Shown: in pieces, positions 55,271 to 64,000 of the stretch | Position numbering within the stretch: position 1 is the first letter of the stretch | Layout of the letters: each line of letters opens with the position of its first letter | Notes under the pieces: generated by a model | Database searches by the model: none | The model's input: only the letters and a program-made list of their open reading frames with translations | Told to the model about the DNA's origin: nothing | Assembly (NCBI GenBank): GCA_030603695.1 | Contig: JAUVXF010000002.1 | Location: forward strand, 62,001-126,000 | DNA: 64,000 bases | Source: Natronohydrobacter sp. | GTDB taxonomy: Bacteria; Pseudomonadota; Alphaproteobacteria; Rhodobacterales; Rhodobacteraceae | Direction: 5' to 3' | Position numbers and translations under genes: made by a program

Positions 55271-56164
55271 CTAGCTTTGCCGCCCGCGACGATAGGCAAC
55301 AATTTCTTCCACAACAAAATCGCGGAATGCGGAAATCCGGCGGGAATGGCGCAATTCTTCGGGATAGGCCAGGAAAACCGGGATATCACCGCTGGCAATC
55401 TCTGGCAGCACATGCACGAGGTCTGGGAAATCCTCTGACACATAGTCCGGCAAAACCCCGATCCCAAGATGGTTCAGCACGGCTTGCAGCACGCCGAAAT
55501 AATTGTTCACCGTAAAGCTGGATCGCAGCGGGCGTGCCGTCAATTCCCGGATCAGTTGCGCGCCGACACTCACTTGCGCCGAGGTGATGTTTTGCGAAAC
55601 CAATCGGAAATCGGCCAAATCTTCCAACTTGGCCGGGGTTCCGTTTGCCCGCAGATACTCTGCCGAGGCAAAAAGGCGCATATTCACTGTCATCAGCCTT
55701 TTGCGGATCAGATCGGCCTGACTTGGTTCTTTCATGCGGATTGCGACATCTGCTTCGCGCATGGGCAAATCCAGAACGCGCTCTTCCAGCATCAGGTCGA
55801 TTTTCAGATCGGGATATTGTGCATAAAGCGCAGGCAAGCGCGGGGCCAGAAACAGCGTGCCAAAACCCGTTGTTGTGGTCACGCGCAACTCGCCGAAAAC
55901 CTCGTCTTCGGCATCGCGGATACGCGCGGCGGTGGATTCCAATGTGCGGGTCATGGCCTTTGTGGCCTCGAACAGCAACTCGCCTTGCTCTGTCAGAATC
56001 AGGCCGCGGGCGTGGCGGTGAAAGAGGATCGAATCAAGCCCTTCTTCCAGCGCGCGGATTTGGCGGCTGACGGCGGATTGCGACAGTTGCAGCACATCCC
56101 CCGCATGTGTCAGGCTGCCTGCATCGGCAACGGCATGAAATATTCTAAGCTTGTCCCAATCCAT
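55271..56164 (-). CDS. LysR-type transcriptional regulator
   Basis: A 297-residue LTTR. The winged helix-turn-helix is DWDKLRIFHAVADAGSLTHAGDVLQLSQSAVSRQIRALEE (residues 2-41) followed by the linker and the periplasmic-binding-protein-like effector domain (about 90-295). It is divergent from the indolepyruvate oxidoreductase gene, and a perfect inverted repeat with T-N11-A lies at 56264-56284 in the gap. It therefore probably regulates that gene and itself in response to an aromatic amino-acid metabolite (inference). The start at 56164 begins the HTH; the frame is open to 56251. Confidence 0.92.
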   Translation of the reverse strand: MDWDKLRIFHAVADAGSLTHAGDVLQLSQSAVSRQIRALEEGLDSILFHRHARGLILTEQGELLFEATKAMTRTLESTAARIRDAEDEVFGELRVTTTTGFGTLFLAPRLPALYAQYPDLKIDLMLEERVLDLPMREADVAIRMKEPSQADLIRKRLMTVNMRLFASAEYLRANGTPAKLEDLADFRLVSQNITSAQVSVGAQLIRELTARPLRSSFTVNNYFGVLQAVLNHLGIGVLPDYVSEDFPDLVHVLPEIASGDIPVFLAYPEELRHSRRISAFRDFVVEEIVAYRRGRQS

Positions 56165-56260
56165 ACGGCAATTTCCAATAAGGCTGTTTGTGCTAACACG
56201 ACAGCATCTTTCTACGCCGTTTTTGCAAATCAAAAAAGCGCTTATCGCCAATATTCCGCT

Positions 56261-56288
56261 TTGTAGGTCATAAATATTGACCTATGAT
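56261..56288 (+). promoter_or_regulatory. Predicted promoter of the indolepyruvate oxidoreductase gene
   Basis: TTGTAG (56261-56266), a 16-base spacer and TATGAT (56283-56288). The predicted transcript start near 56295 leaves a leader of about 30 bases before the GTG at 56326. Confidence 0.45.
56264..56284. promoter_or_regulatory. Putative LysR-type operator (TAGGTCA-N7-TGACCTA)
   Basis: Seven-base arms TAGGTCA (56264-56270) and TGACCTA (56278-56284) are perfect inverted repeats around TAAATAT. The inner part TCA-N7-TGA contains the T-N11-A signature of LTTR boxes. It sits between the -35 and -10 of the predicted promoter of the oxidoreductase gene. Confidence 0.72.
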
Positions 56289-56311
56289 GATAGCATACGC
56301 AGCAATGCCTT

Positions 56312-56319
56312 GGGAGGTG
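56312..56319 (+). promoter_or_regulatory. Ribosome binding site deciding the GTG start
   Basis: GGGAGGTG is complementary to the 16S 3' end. The GGAGG core (56313-56317) is spaced eight bases from the GTG at 56326. It excludes the upstream ATGs at 56284-56305, which overlap the operator or lie too close to the predicted transcript start. Confidence 0.75.
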
Positions 56320-56325
56320 TGGACG

Positions 56326-59300
56326 GTGCGTCAGGAAATCTCGCTTCAGGATCGGTTTGATGTTGATAAATCGCCAGTGCTGCTGAATGGCACACAGGCG
56401 CTTGTGCGCCTTATGCTGGCGCAGGCTGCGCGCGACAGGGCGGCGGGGCTGCATACGGCTGGCTATGTGACGGGCTATCGCGGCTCTCCCTTGGGGGCGG
56501 TGGATCAGCAGATGGCGCGTGCCCGCAAGCTGTTGGAGAGCGCGGATATCCGCTTTCAGGAAGGGCTGAACGAGGATCTGGCCGCAACCGCGCTTTGGGG
56601 CAGCCAGCAGGCGGAATTGCGCGGCGAAGGGCGCTATGATGGGGTCTTTGGCCTTTGGTATGGCAAAGGGCCGGGGGTGGATCGCACAGGGGATGTGTTC
56701 CGCCATGCCAATATGGCAGGCACCTCGCCGCGTGGCGGTGTGCTGGTGGCGATGGGGGATGACCATACGGGCGAAAGCTCTACGGTGCTGCACCAGTCCG
56801 ATTGGGCCATGGTGGATGCCTATATCCCTGTCCTGTCACCTGCCGGGGTGCAGGAATTGCTGGATTACGGCCATTACGGTTTCGCGCTGTCACGTTTCGC
56901 GGGGCTTTGGGTTGGTCTGAAAACCATGAAAGACACGGTAGAAGCCACAGCCGTGATCGATGGCAACCCCCACCGCCTGCAATTTGTAAATCCAGATTTC
57001 ACCATGCCGGAAGGGGGGCTGAATATCCGCCTGCTGGATACGCCTGTGGCGCAAGAAGCACGGATGATTGACTACAAGCGCTTCGCGGCAGAAGCGTTCA
57101 GCCGCGCCAACCGCATGGATAAACGCATCTGGGGCCAGCCCGGCGCCAAGATCGGGTTTGTGGCGGCGGGCAAGAACTGGCTGGATCTGGTGCAGGCGCT
57201 GAACCTTCTGGGGATATCCGAAGAAGAGGCGCGGCATCTGGGCATTACCACCTATAAGGTGGGCCAGACATTCCCGCTGGATATGGAAAGCTTCCACGAC
57301 TGGGCCGAAGGGCTGGAATTGATTGTGGTTGTCGAAGAAAAGCGCAAGCTGATTGAAGTGCAGGTGAAAGAAGCAATTTTCGATGATCGTCGGGGCCGGC
57401 GTGTTTATGGCTGGCACAAGGGCGATACTTGGGAAAACGGGCGGCGGCTGGAATTATTCCCGACCCGCTATGCGCTTGACCCAATCATGATTGCCGAAAA
57501 GCTGGGGGAAATCCTGATAGAGGAAGGGCGCGACACAGACCGCATTCGCGCAGGTCTGGCCATGCTGGCCGAAGCCCGGCGCGCAGATAACGCCCCCGAT
57601 CTGGCCGCGCGATTGCCCTATTACTGCTCTGGCTGCCCGCATAATACCAGCACCCGCGTTCCTGACGGCCACCGTGCTTATGCCGGGATTGGCTGTCATT
57701 ACATGGTGCAATGGATGGATCGCAGCACAACAGGTTTCACCCAGATGGGGGGCGAGGGTGCCAACTGGATAGGCGAGGCGCCGTTTTCCACCCGTGGCCA
57801 TGTGTTTCAAAATCTGGGCGATGGCACGTATAACCATTCGGGCGTTCAGGCCATTCGCGCCGCTTTGGCGGCAGGCACGCATATCACCTATAAAATCCTC
57901 TATAATGATGCCGTGGCCATGACAGGCGGCCAAAAGAACGAGGGCGGATTGTCCCCCGCGCGCATTGCCAATGAACTGGCTGCCATGGGCGTGGGCAAGA
58001 TAGAGGTGGTCTTTGACGAGAAGGAAGAACCCCTCCGCGCAGAGTTTCCCAAAACAGTTGGCTGGCATCCGCGCGCCAATCTGGAACCTGTGCAAAAGGA
58101 TTGCGCCACGTATCCCGGCGTTTCGGTTATCCTTTATGTGCAAACCTGCGCTGCGGAAAAGCGCCGCCGCCGCAAGCGTAACGAATTCCCTGATCCCGAT
58201 ACCCGCGTTTTCATCAATACCGATATCTGCGAGGGCTGCGGCGATTGCGGGGTGCAATCCAACTGCGTTTCTATCGTGCCACTGGACACCGAATTTGGCC
58301 GCAAGCGCGCGATAGACCAATCCAGCTGCAACAAGGATTTCTCTTGCCTCAAGGGGTTTTGCCCGTCCTTTGTCACGCTGGAAGGGGCGAAGTTGCGGCG
58401 CGCGGCAACGGCAGAGGTGGATTTGCCGGATATGCCTGATCCAAAGTTGCCCGAAATTCAGGGCACGCATAATATTGTCATTACCGGCGTGGGTGGGACA
58501 GGTGTTGTGACCATTGGTGCCATCCTGTCAATGGCCGCGCATCTGGATGGCAAGGGCGCAGGCATGATTGAAATGGCCGGGCTGGCCCAAAAAGGCGGGG
58601 CCGTGCATATCCATTGCCGGATTGCCAACGCGCCCGAAGATATCAGCGCGATCCGCGTGGCGCTGGGCGAGGCGCATTGCGTCATTGGCGGTGATCTGGT
58701 GGTGACAGCCGGGGCCAAGACAGTGGGGCTGATGCGCAACGGCCAGACGGGCGCGGCGGTGAACAGCCATGAAATCATCACAGGCGAATTTACCCGCAAT
58801 ACCGAATTTCGCATTCCCTCGGAGGATTTGAAAATCGCACTACAAGCGCGGCTTGGGGAAAAGCTGCATCTGTTTGATTATTCCGAACTAGCCCGCCGCC
58901 TGTTGGGGGACAGCATTTATTCCAACATGATCGCGCTGGGGGCTGCGTGGCAGATGGGACTAGTCCCGCTGTCGCAAGCGGCGATCTTGCGCGCCATTGA
59001 ACTGAACAAGGCCGCAGTCCCCGGAAATACCCGCGCTTTTGCGCTGGGGCGCTGGGCCGTCGTGCACCCGAAAGCGGCCGCGCAGGTGTTGGCTGATACT
59101 GTGGTGCAAAAGCCCAAAACGCTGGAAGATATAATTGCCCTGCGTGCGGCGCATCTGGCCGAATACCAATCAAAGCGGCTTGCACGCCGCTACCGCAATC
59201 TGGTGGATCAGGTGCCAGACAAGCGCCTGCGCGAAGCCGTGGCAAAGGGCTATCACAAGCTATTATCCTACAAGGATGAATACGAGGTCGCGCGCCTGCA

Positions 59301-59739
59301 TCTGCAAACGCTGGACAAGGCGCGTGCGGAATTTGAGGGCGATTTCACCCCGCGCTTTCATCTGGCCCCCCCGCTTTTGTCGCGCCCCGGCCCGGATGGA
59401 CGGCCTGCAAAGCGCGCCTTTGGCCCGTCCATGCTGCGCGGCTTTGGGATGCTCGCGCGGCTGAAATGGCTGCGCGGCACGCCGCTGGACGTGTTTGGCT
59501 ATACCGCAGAGCGGCGGATGGAGCGCCAGTTGATCCGCGACTATGAAGCGCTGGTTGCGCAAATACTGGCCGGATTGACCCCGCAAAACCACGGCGTCGC
59601 AGTGGAATTGGCGGAATTGCCGCTATCCATCCGGGGCTTTGGCCCGGTCAAGCATCGCAATGCCCAAGCCGCTGCAAAGCGCCGTGCAGAGTTGCTGGCC
59701 GCTTTCACCAGCCCGCCCGTGCAGATGGCCGCCGAATAG
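56326..59739 (+). CDS. Fused indolepyruvate ferredoxin oxidoreductase (IorA-IorB)
   Basis: Single 1137-residue protein that joins the TPP-dependent alpha part and the gamma-like beta part of indolepyruvate:ferredoxin oxidoreductase. It oxidises aryl-2-oxo acids from aromatic amino acids to acyl-CoA. Pyrimidine-binding features lie near the N-terminus (GYRGSPLGAVDQQM). The TPP pyrophosphate site (YNDAVAMTGGQKNEG) follows, and a ferredoxin-like cluster region has ICEGCGDCGVQSNC near residue 635 and CNKDFSCLKGFCPSF. The gamma domain begins around 710 (ITGVGGTGVVTIGAI). The GTG start is chosen for its ribosome site. Regulated probably by the divergent LysR protein. Confidence 0.93.
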   Translation: MRQEISLQDRFDVDKSPVLLNGTQALVRLMLAQAARDRAAGLHTAGYVTGYRGSPLGAVDQQMARARKLLESADIRFQEGLNEDLAATALWGSQQAELRGEGRYDGVFGLWYGKGPGVDRTGDVFRHANMAGTSPRGGVLVAMGDDHTGESSTVLHQSDWAMVDAYIPVLSPAGVQELLDYGHYGFALSRFAGLWVGLKTMKDTVEATAVIDGNPHRLQFVNPDFTMPEGGLNIRLLDTPVAQEARMIDYKRFAAEAFSRANRMDKRIWGQPGAKIGFVAAGKNWLDLVQALNLLGISEEEARHLGITTYKVGQTFPLDMESFHDWAEGLELIVVVEEKRKLIEVQVKEAIFDDRRGRRVYGWHKGDTWENGRRLELFPTRYALDPIMIAEKLGEILIEEGRDTDRIRAGLAMLAEARRADNAPDLAARLPYYCSGCPHNTSTRVPDGHRAYAGIGCHYMVQWMDRSTTGFTQMGGEGANWIGEAPFSTRGHVFQNLGDGTYNHSGVQAIRAALAAGTHITYKILYNDAVAMTGGQKNEGGLSPARIANELAAMGVGKIEVVFDEKEEPLRAEFPKTVGWHPRANLEPVQKDCATYPGVSVILYVQTCAAEKRRRRKRNEFPDPDTRVFINTDICEGCGDCGVQSNCVSIVPLDTEFGRKRAIDQSSCNKDFSCLKGFCPSFVTLEGAKLRRAATAEVDLPDMPDPKLPEIQGTHNIVITGVGGTGVVTIGAILSMAAHLDGKGAGMIEMAGLAQKGGAVHIHCRIANAPEDISAIRVALGEAHCVIGGDLVVTAGAKTVGLMRNGQTGAAVNSHEIITGEFTRNTEFRIPSEDLKIALQARLGEKLHLFDYSELARRLLGDSIYSNMIALGAAWQMGLVPLSQAAILRAIELNKAAVPGNTRAFALGRWAVVHPKAAAQVLADTVVQKPKTLEDIIALRAAHLAEYQSKRLARRYRNLVDQVPDKRLREAVAKGYHKLLSYKDEYEVARLHLQTLDKARAEFEGDFTPRFHLAPPLLSRPGPDGRPAKRAFGPSMLRGFGMLARLKWLRGTPLDVFGYTAERRMERQLIRDYEALVAQILAGLTPQNHGVAVELAELPLSIRGFGPVKHRNAQAAAKRRAELLAAFTSPPVQMAAE

Positions 59740-59811
59740 GCGCAAACAGGCTGGATTTTCGCCCCTTGCAGGCTTATGCAAGGCGCAAGAACTCTGGCTG
59801 GGGCAGGCGGC

Positions 59812-60624
59812 ATGGCGGTTGGCGTATTCGATTCGGGGCTTGGCGGCCTGACAGTGCTGGGCGCGCTTACAGAGCGCATGCCAGAAGTGCCTTTGGTCTA
59901 TCTGGGCGATAACGCACATGCCCCTTACGGTGTGCGCGATGCCGAAGATATTTACAATCTTACCTGTGCAGGGGTTGAAAGGCTGTGGGCCGAAGGCTGC
60001 GATCTGGTTATCCTTGCCTGCAATACGGCCTCTGCGGCGGCGCTCAAGCGCATGCAAGAAACATGGATACCCCCTGAAAAGCGCGTCTTGGGGGTATTCG
60101 TGCCGCTGATAGAGGCCCTGACAGAACGGCAATGGGGCGATAATTCTCCCCCGCGCGAGGTGGCGGTAAAGCATGTGGCGCTATTTGCCACGCCTGCCAC
60201 TGTATCCAGCCGTGCGTTTCAGCGCGAATTGGCCTTTCGCGCGATTGGCGTGGATGTGGAAGCACAGCCTTGCGGCGGGGTGGTGGATGCGATTGAGCAA
60301 GGCGATATGCAACTGGCGGAAGCCCTTGTGCATAGCCATGTGGAATCGCTGTTGCGGCGCATGCCGCGCCCCGAAGCGGCAGTTTTGGGCTGCACGCATT
60401 ACCCGCTGGTGGAACATGCCTTCCGCGAGGCGCTGGGGCCGAAAGTGGCGGTGTATTCGCAACCCAATCTGGTCGCTGCCAGTCTGGATGATTACCTCAA
60501 GCGCCGCCCCGAAATGCTGGGCGAAGGGCGCGATAGCCAGTTTCTGACAACGGGCGATCCGGTAAATGTGTCGCGCAAGGCTACACAGTTTTTGCGACGA
60601 CAGATCAGCTTTCGCGCGGCCTGA
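59812..60624 (+). CDS. murI: Glutamate racemase
   Basis: Produces D-glutamate for peptidoglycan. The 270 residues have [12 protein letters not shown] (5-16) and the two catalytic cysteines, C70 in LACNTASA and C194 in LGCTHYPL. The start at 59812 begins exactly at the conserved N-terminus; an in-frame ATG at 59776 adds 12 residues. It is 72 bases after the oxidoreductase gene and 83 before argC. Confidence 0.95.
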   Translation: MAVGVFDSGLGGLTVLGALTERMPEVPLVYLGDNAHAPYGVRDAEDIYNLTCAGVERLWAEGCDLVILACNTASAAALKRMQETWIPPEKRVLGVFVPLIEALTERQWGDNSPPREVAVKHVALFATPATVSSRAFQRELAFRAIGVDVEAQPCGGVVDAIEQGDMQLAEALVHSHVESLLRRMPRPEAAVLGCTHYPLVEHAFREALGPKVAVYSQPNLVAASLDDYLKRRPEMLGEGRDSQFLTTGDPVNVSRKATQFLRRQISFRAA

Positions 60625-60707
60625 GCCGCAGTCAGCCCCAAGTCCAATTGCGCAAGGCGCGGAACAGTCATCGCTTGCGCAAGCCTCATGCAAAGGGAAA
60701 CGCCCCC

Positions 60708-61736
60708 ATGACCAAATCCATCGCCATTCTGGGCGCCTCTGGCTATACAGGTGCCGAACTTGTGCGCCTGATTTCCACCCATCCCGATTTGCGCATCACG
60801 GCCCTGACGGGCGAGCGCAAGGCAGGGCAGCCCATGGCGCAGGTTTTCCCTTTTCTGCGGCATCTGACACTGCCTGATCTGTGCCGGATTGAAGATGTGG
60901 ATTTCAGCACCACAGATCTGGCGTTCTGTGCGCTGCCGCATGCCACATCACAAAGCGTTATCAAAGATTTGCCGCGCAATCTTAAGGTAGTTGATCTGTC
61001 TGCGGATTTCCGGCTGCGCGATCCTGCCGCCTATGAGAAATGGTATGGCAAACCCCATGCCGCGCCAGATTTGCAGCGCGAGGCCGTCTATGGCCTGACA
61101 GAGTTTTACCGAGATGAGATACGCTCTGCGCGTCTGGTGGCAGGCACTGGCTGCAATGCCGCTACAGGCCAATACATCCTGCGCCCGCTGATAGAGGCCG
61201 GGGTGATTGATTTGGATCGCATCATTCTGGATCTGAAATGCGGGGTGTCCGGGGCCGGGCGCGCACTGAAGGAAAACTTGCTGCATGCCGAATTGTCAGA
61301 GGGAACCCAAGCCTATGCGGTAGGGGGCACGCATCGGCATTTGGGCGAGTTTGATCAGGAATTTTCCGCCATTGCGGGCCGGCCTGTGCATATCCAATTC
61401 ACCCCGCATTTGCTGCCCATGAATCGCGGCATTCTGGCAACGGCATGGCTGGATGGGGATGCAGCCCAAATTCACGATGTTTTGCACAGCCGCTATTGCG
61501 ATGAATCAATGATTTGCGTGCTACCTTTTGGCACAACCCCCTCGACACATGATGTGCGCGGCTCCAATTTCGTGCATATGGGTGTTGTTGGTGATCGCGT
61601 GCCCGGTCGGGCGATGGTGGTGGCGGTGCTGGACAATCTTTGCAAAGGTTCCAGCGGGCAGGCCATTCAGAACGCGAACCTGATGCTGGGATTGGATGAG
61701 GTGGCAGGGCTGATGGGCGCGCCACTCTTTCCGTGA
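60708..61736 (+). CDS. argC: N-acetyl-gamma-glutamyl-phosphate reductase
   Basis: NADPH-dependent third step of arginine synthesis. The 342 residues have the Rossmann motif [13 protein letters not shown] (9-21) and the catalytic C149 in [22 protein letters not shown] and [15 protein letters not shown] are also typical. The start at 60708 follows AAAGGGAAACG; an upstream start at 60648 adds unrelated residues. ccmE follows 13 bases later, so they may share a transcript, an arrangement known for rhodobacterial argC-ccm loci. Confidence 0.96.
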   Translation: MTKSIAILGASGYTGAELVRLISTHPDLRITALTGERKAGQPMAQVFPFLRHLTLPDLCRIEDVDFSTTDLAFCALPHATSQSVIKDLPRNLKVVDLSADFRLRDPAAYEKWYGKPHAAPDLQREAVYGLTEFYRDEIRSARLVAGTGCNAATGQYILRPLIEAGVIDLDRIILDLKCGVSGAGRALKENLLHAELSEGTQAYAVGGTHRHLGEFDQEFSAIAGRPVHIQFTPHLLPMNRGILATAWLDGDAAQIHDVLHSRYCDESMICVLPFGTTPSTHDVRGSNFVHMGVVGDRVPGRAMVVAVLDNLCKGSSGQAIQNANLMLGLDEVAGLMGAPLFP

Positions 61737-61749
61737 GAATGAGGATGCG

Positions 61750-62217
61750 ATGAAAAGCCTGAAGAAAACCCGCCGGATACAGATTATCTCCGTGGCCGCT
61801 GTCGCGCTGGCATTGTCAACGGCGCTGATTGGCTATGCCATGCGGGACGGGATCAATTTCTTCCGCTCGCCGTCGCAGGTGGTGGCCGAACCCCCGTCAC
61901 CCTATGAAGTGTTTCGCATTGGCGGGCTGGTAGAGCCTGGGTCTATCATCCGGGGCCAATCTGATACGGTTGTTTTCCGCGTGACCGATGGCCCTGCATC
62001 GGTAGAGGTGCATTACCGGGGCATTCTGCCTGATCTGTTTTCCGAGAATGAGGGGATGGTCGGCACGGGCCGATTGATTGATGGTGTGTTTCAGGCCACA
62101 GAGATTTTGGCCAAACATGATGAAACCTACATGCCGCGCGAAGTGATGGAAGCGCTGAAAGCGCAGGGGGAATGGCACGGCCCAGACCCTCAAAGCCTGC
62201 CGGAGCCGCAAAGCTGA
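61750..62217 (+). CDS. ccmE: Cytochrome c maturation heme chaperone CcmE
   Basis: Periplasmic, membrane-anchored heme chaperone of 155 residues. One N-terminal membrane helix (about 11-30) precedes a beta-barrel. The heme-binding histidine is H123 in ILAKHDETYMP, with Y127 as the axial tyrosine. It receives heme from CcmABCD and passes it to CcmF/H, whose genes are convergent 0.9-2 kb away. The GAGG (61741-61744) ribosome site precedes the ATG. It ends at a palindrome shared with paaG. Confidence 0.95.
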   Translation: MKSLKKTRRIQIISVAAVALALSTALIGYAMRDGINFFRSPSQVVAEPPSPYEVFRIGGLVEPGSIIRGQSDTVVFRVTDGPASVEVHYRGILPDLFSENEGMVGTGRLIDGVFQATEILAKHDETYMPREVMEALKAQGEWHGPDPQSLPEPQS

Positions 62218-62237
62218 AGGCCGCTTTAGCGGCCTTC
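62216..62237. terminator. Bidirectional palindrome between ccmE and paaG
   Basis: GAAGGCCGCT (62216-62225) and AGCGGCCTTC (62228-62237) are perfectly paired around TT. It overlaps the stop of paaG on the minus strand and begins at the end of ccmE, so it can end both convergent transcripts. Confidence 0.7.
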
Positions 62238-63002
62238 AAACTGTGGCGGGCGTTTGTCCAGAAAGGCCAGAACGCCTTCCTGAAAATCGCGCGTTTTTCC
62301 GGTTTCGGATTGCAAGCGTGCTTCCAGCGCCAATTGGCCATCCAGACTGTTTGACAGGCTTGCCCGCACCGCACGGCGAATGTTGCGATAGGCAATTGTC
62401 GGGCCTTGTGCCAACACCGCCGCGCGTGCCTGCCATGTGGCCGCAAAATCTGCATCTGGCACAGACTCCCAGATCATGCCCCAGTCTGCGGCCTGTTTGG
62501 CGCTGATCTTTTCTGCAAACAGCATCGCCCCCATCGCGCGGGCAAATCCGATCTGGCGGGGCAGGAAATAGGTTCCACCTGCATCCGGGATCAGGCCAAT
62601 CCGGCTGAAAGCCTGAACAAAGCTGGCCGATTCCGCTGCGATAACAACATCTGCCGCAAGTGCCAGATTCGCACCCGCACCCGCGGCCACACCATTTACC
62701 GCAGCAATCACTGGCACGGGCGCGTTATAAATTGCGTGCAGCATGGGTTCATATTCTTCGCGCAGGGTGCGTTCCAGATCTATCTGGGTGGCATTGCCCC
62801 CACTGCCCAGATCCTGACCAGAACAAAAGGCGCGCCCCTCACCCGTCAGCACCAGAACCCGCGCACCATCGGGGATAAATTTTAGCGCATGCGTCAACTC
62901 TGCCCGCATCTGTTTGGAAAGCGCGTTCATCACTTCAGGGCGGTTCAGCGTGATCACGCAAATTCCCGCATCACTTTTTACACGCAATGTCTGGTAATCC
63001 AT
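62226..63002 (-). CDS. Enoyl-CoA hydratase/isomerase family (PaaG-like)
   Basis: Crotonase-fold enzyme of 258 residues. The oxyanion-hole motif is AFCSGQDLGSGG, followed by AAVNGVAAGAGANLALAADVVIAAESA and SRIGLIPDAGGTYFLPRQIG; the Asp of PDAGG is the PaaG-like catalytic residue. It probably isomerises 1,2-epoxyphenylacetyl-CoA or hydrates enoyl-CoA. No other paa genes are nearby. It starts 65 bases after the ccmH stop (63068), with GGAGGG as ribosome site. Confidence 0.88.
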   Translation of the reverse strand: MDYQTLRVKSDAGICVITLNRPEVMNALSKQMRAELTHALKFIPDGARVLVLTGEGRAFCSGQDLGSGGNATQIDLERTLREEYEPMLHAIYNAPVPVIAAVNGVAAGAGANLALAADVVIAAESASFVQAFSRIGLIPDAGGTYFLPRQIGFARAMGAMLFAEKISAKQAADWGMIWESVPDADFAATWQARAAVLAQGPTIAYRNIRRAVRASLSNSLDGQLALEARLQSETGKTRDFQEGVLAFLDKRPPQFEGR

Positions 63003-63067
63003 CTGCCCTCCGGTTCTGTCTGCGCGATCATAACAAGCGCGCAGCCTAGCGAAAGGGCAAGATAGGG

Positions 63068-63532
63068 TTACTCTTCAAGAATTTCCCGCAAACGCTTTTG
63101 GTCTTGTGCGCTCAAGCCCTTTGTCGTCGGGTCTGGAGCCGCGCCACGCTGGCGCAGATACAGGCCCGCCGACACTATGGCGATCAGGAACAAAACCGGC
63201 GCCGCTACCCAAAGGATCATATTTGCGCCCTCGGTGGTGGGGCGCAGAAGGACATATTCGCCATAACGCTCTACGATAAAGGCAACAACCTCCGTGTTGC
63301 TGTCACCTTCTACCAACCGCTCACGCACCAAAAGCCGCATGTCGCGCGCCAGATCAGCGTTGGATTCGTCAATGGATTCGTTGCGGCATACCAGGCAGCG
63401 CAACCCTGCGGAAATGTCGCGCGCCCGCGATTCCAAGCCAGGATCTTCCAAAATCTCATCGGGTTGCACCGCCATAACCGGGCTTGCAAACCCCATGAAA
63501 AGGGCCAGCGCCAAAAGCGCAAACCCCCTCAT
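63068..63532 (-). CDS. ccmH: Cytochrome c maturation protein CcmH (thioredoxin-like)
   Basis: Membrane-anchored thiol oxidoreductase of 154 residues. Signal peptide 1-21, the redox motif LRCLVCRN with C46 and C49, and a C-terminal membrane anchor (about 107-126, MILWVAAPVLFLIAIVSAGLYL). It reduces apocytochrome c cysteines for heme attachment with CcmF. The start overlaps the ccmF stop (ATGA at 63529-63532), so translation is coupled. Confidence 0.94.
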   Translation of the reverse strand: MRGFALLALALFMGFASPVMAVQPDEILEDPGLESRARDISAGLRCLVCRNESIDESNADLARDMRLLVRERLVEGDSNTEVVAFIVERYGEYVLLRPTTEGANMILWVAAPVLFLIAIVSAGLYLRQRGAAPDPTTKGLSAQDQKRLREILEE

Positions 63533-64000
63533 TCTGCCGGAACCGCGTTGCGGGGGTTGCGTTCGGCCCCGGCTGCGACACGGAAGCGCCGGTCACTCAG
63601 GCTGAAAATCCCGCCCAAGGCCATCAGGAAGCAGCCAAACCACAACCAGTTCGCAAATGGCTTGATATAGGTTCGGATCGCCCAGCCGCCATTATCTTGC
63701 GGATCACCCAGCGTGATATACAGATCGCGCGTGATGCTGTAGTCAATCGCCGCTTCCGTTGTTGGCATGCCCGCTATGGGGTAAAACCGCTTTTCGGGCT
63801 GCAAGATCGTCACCAGGCGGCCATCGCGCCACGCTTCCAGCGTCCCCATGGTCGAGACGAAATTAGGCCCTTGCACCCGATCCACGGCGGTAAGTGTCAG
63901 GGTATAGCCGCCTTTGTCAAAGCTCTCGCCAATCTGGACAACGCGGATATCTTCCGATTCCCATCCAACAAGGGCGGCAACGGCAAAGACCGATATCCCC
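63529..64000 (-). CDS. ccmF: Heme lyase CcmF, C-terminal part (runs off window)
   Basis: Only the last 157 or so residues are visible; the 5' end lies beyond 64000. The fragment has a periplasmic domain ESEDIRVVQIGESFDKGGYTLTLTAVDRVQGPNF, then STMGTLEAWRDGRLVTILQPEKRFYPIAGMPTTEAAID, and a last membrane helix (WLWFGCFLMALGGIFSL). This is the usual C-terminal end of CcmF, the large heme ligation protein of system I. It overlaps ccmH by four bases. Confidence 0.92.
   Translation of the reverse strand, partial: GISVFAVAALVGWESEDIRVVQIGESFDKGGYTLTLTAVDRVQGPNFVSTMGTLEAWRDGRLVTILQPEKRFYPIAGMPTTEAAIDYSITRDLYITLGDPQDNGGWAIRTYIKPFANWLWFGCFLMALGGIFSLSDRRFRVAAGAERNPRNAVPAE

Noticed and set aside
1-64000. 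tRNA or rRNA genes, CRISPR repeats, insertion sequences, integrases, toxin-antitoxin or defence genes
   Set aside because: Looked for by eye on both strands; no cloverleaf patterns, spaced repeats, transposase motifs or defence-family motifs were found. Weak or short elements may be missed without a search tool.

Overview
The window is GC-rich chromosomal DNA that looks like an alphaproteobacterium of the order Rhodobacterales. The indications are family-level resemblances (PHB-type hydroxybutyrate dehydrogenase next to a patatin, a DUF1127 protein, monothiol glutaredoxin with BolA, a fused indolepyruvate oxidoreductase, ccm genes), a GTTC-N7-GTTC type SOS box in front of recA, and two copies of an intergenic hairpin/GGATATTT element typical of that group. 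I see no rRNA, tRNA, CRISPR array, insertion sequence, integrase or phage gene. Most of the window is core genome.

Layout. 1-3.3 kb: end of a Ppx/GppA phosphatase gene, serS, a TfoX C-terminal protein and a lytic transglycosylase lipoprotein. 3.4-8.0 kb: an orphan oligopeptide-type binding protein, a candidate small RNA, bdhA with a patatin, and a DUF502 membrane protein. 8.1-10.8 kb: psuG-psuK for pseudouridine breakdown, a degenerate aldehyde-dehydrogenase-like protein and a DUF1127 protein. 11.0-15.8 kb: recA-MOSC and alaS-DUF1330. 15.8-24.8 kb: a long minus-strand run (hslO, CoA Nudix hydrolase, CCA-adding enzyme, ABC exporter, RlmD-like methyltransferase, voltage-gated Na+ channel, L,D-transpeptidase, SDR, truA).

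25.0-34.8 kb: a REC-PAS-PP2C phosphatase divergent from an HPt protein, ilvA with a thioesterase, argG, and the gpmI-envC-ctpA-rppH run. 34.8-41.0 kb: RDD and YbaK proteins, an omega-aminotransferase, a LysE exporter and a DctPQM TRAP transporter. 41.3-46.9 kb: glnE, a small overlapping protein, tusA, DUF1638, mazG and a multi-pass membrane protein. 46.9-54.8 kb: gltA, gltX, comEC, grxD-bolA and purL. 55.3-64.0 kb: a LysR regulator divergent from a fused indolepyruvate ferredoxin oxidoreductase gene, then murI, argC-ccmE, and a convergent ccmF-ccmH-paaG block that runs off the end.

Functional threads are translation (serS, alaS, gltX, truA, CCA enzyme, YbaK), cell envelope (transglycosylase, L,D-transpeptidase, EnvC/CtpA, murI), arginine and glutamate/nitrogen metabolism (argG, argC, glnE, gltA) and cytochrome c maturation. 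I found no convincing undescribed multi-gene system. The best leads are regulatory: a two-hairpin sRNA or attenuator before bdhA (5318-5404), a perfect LysR-type operator set inside a promoter (56264-56284), a possible HPt to PP2C-phosphatase signalling branch (24958-27192), and a short terminator-ended RNA region downstream of the lysR gene (55093-55200).
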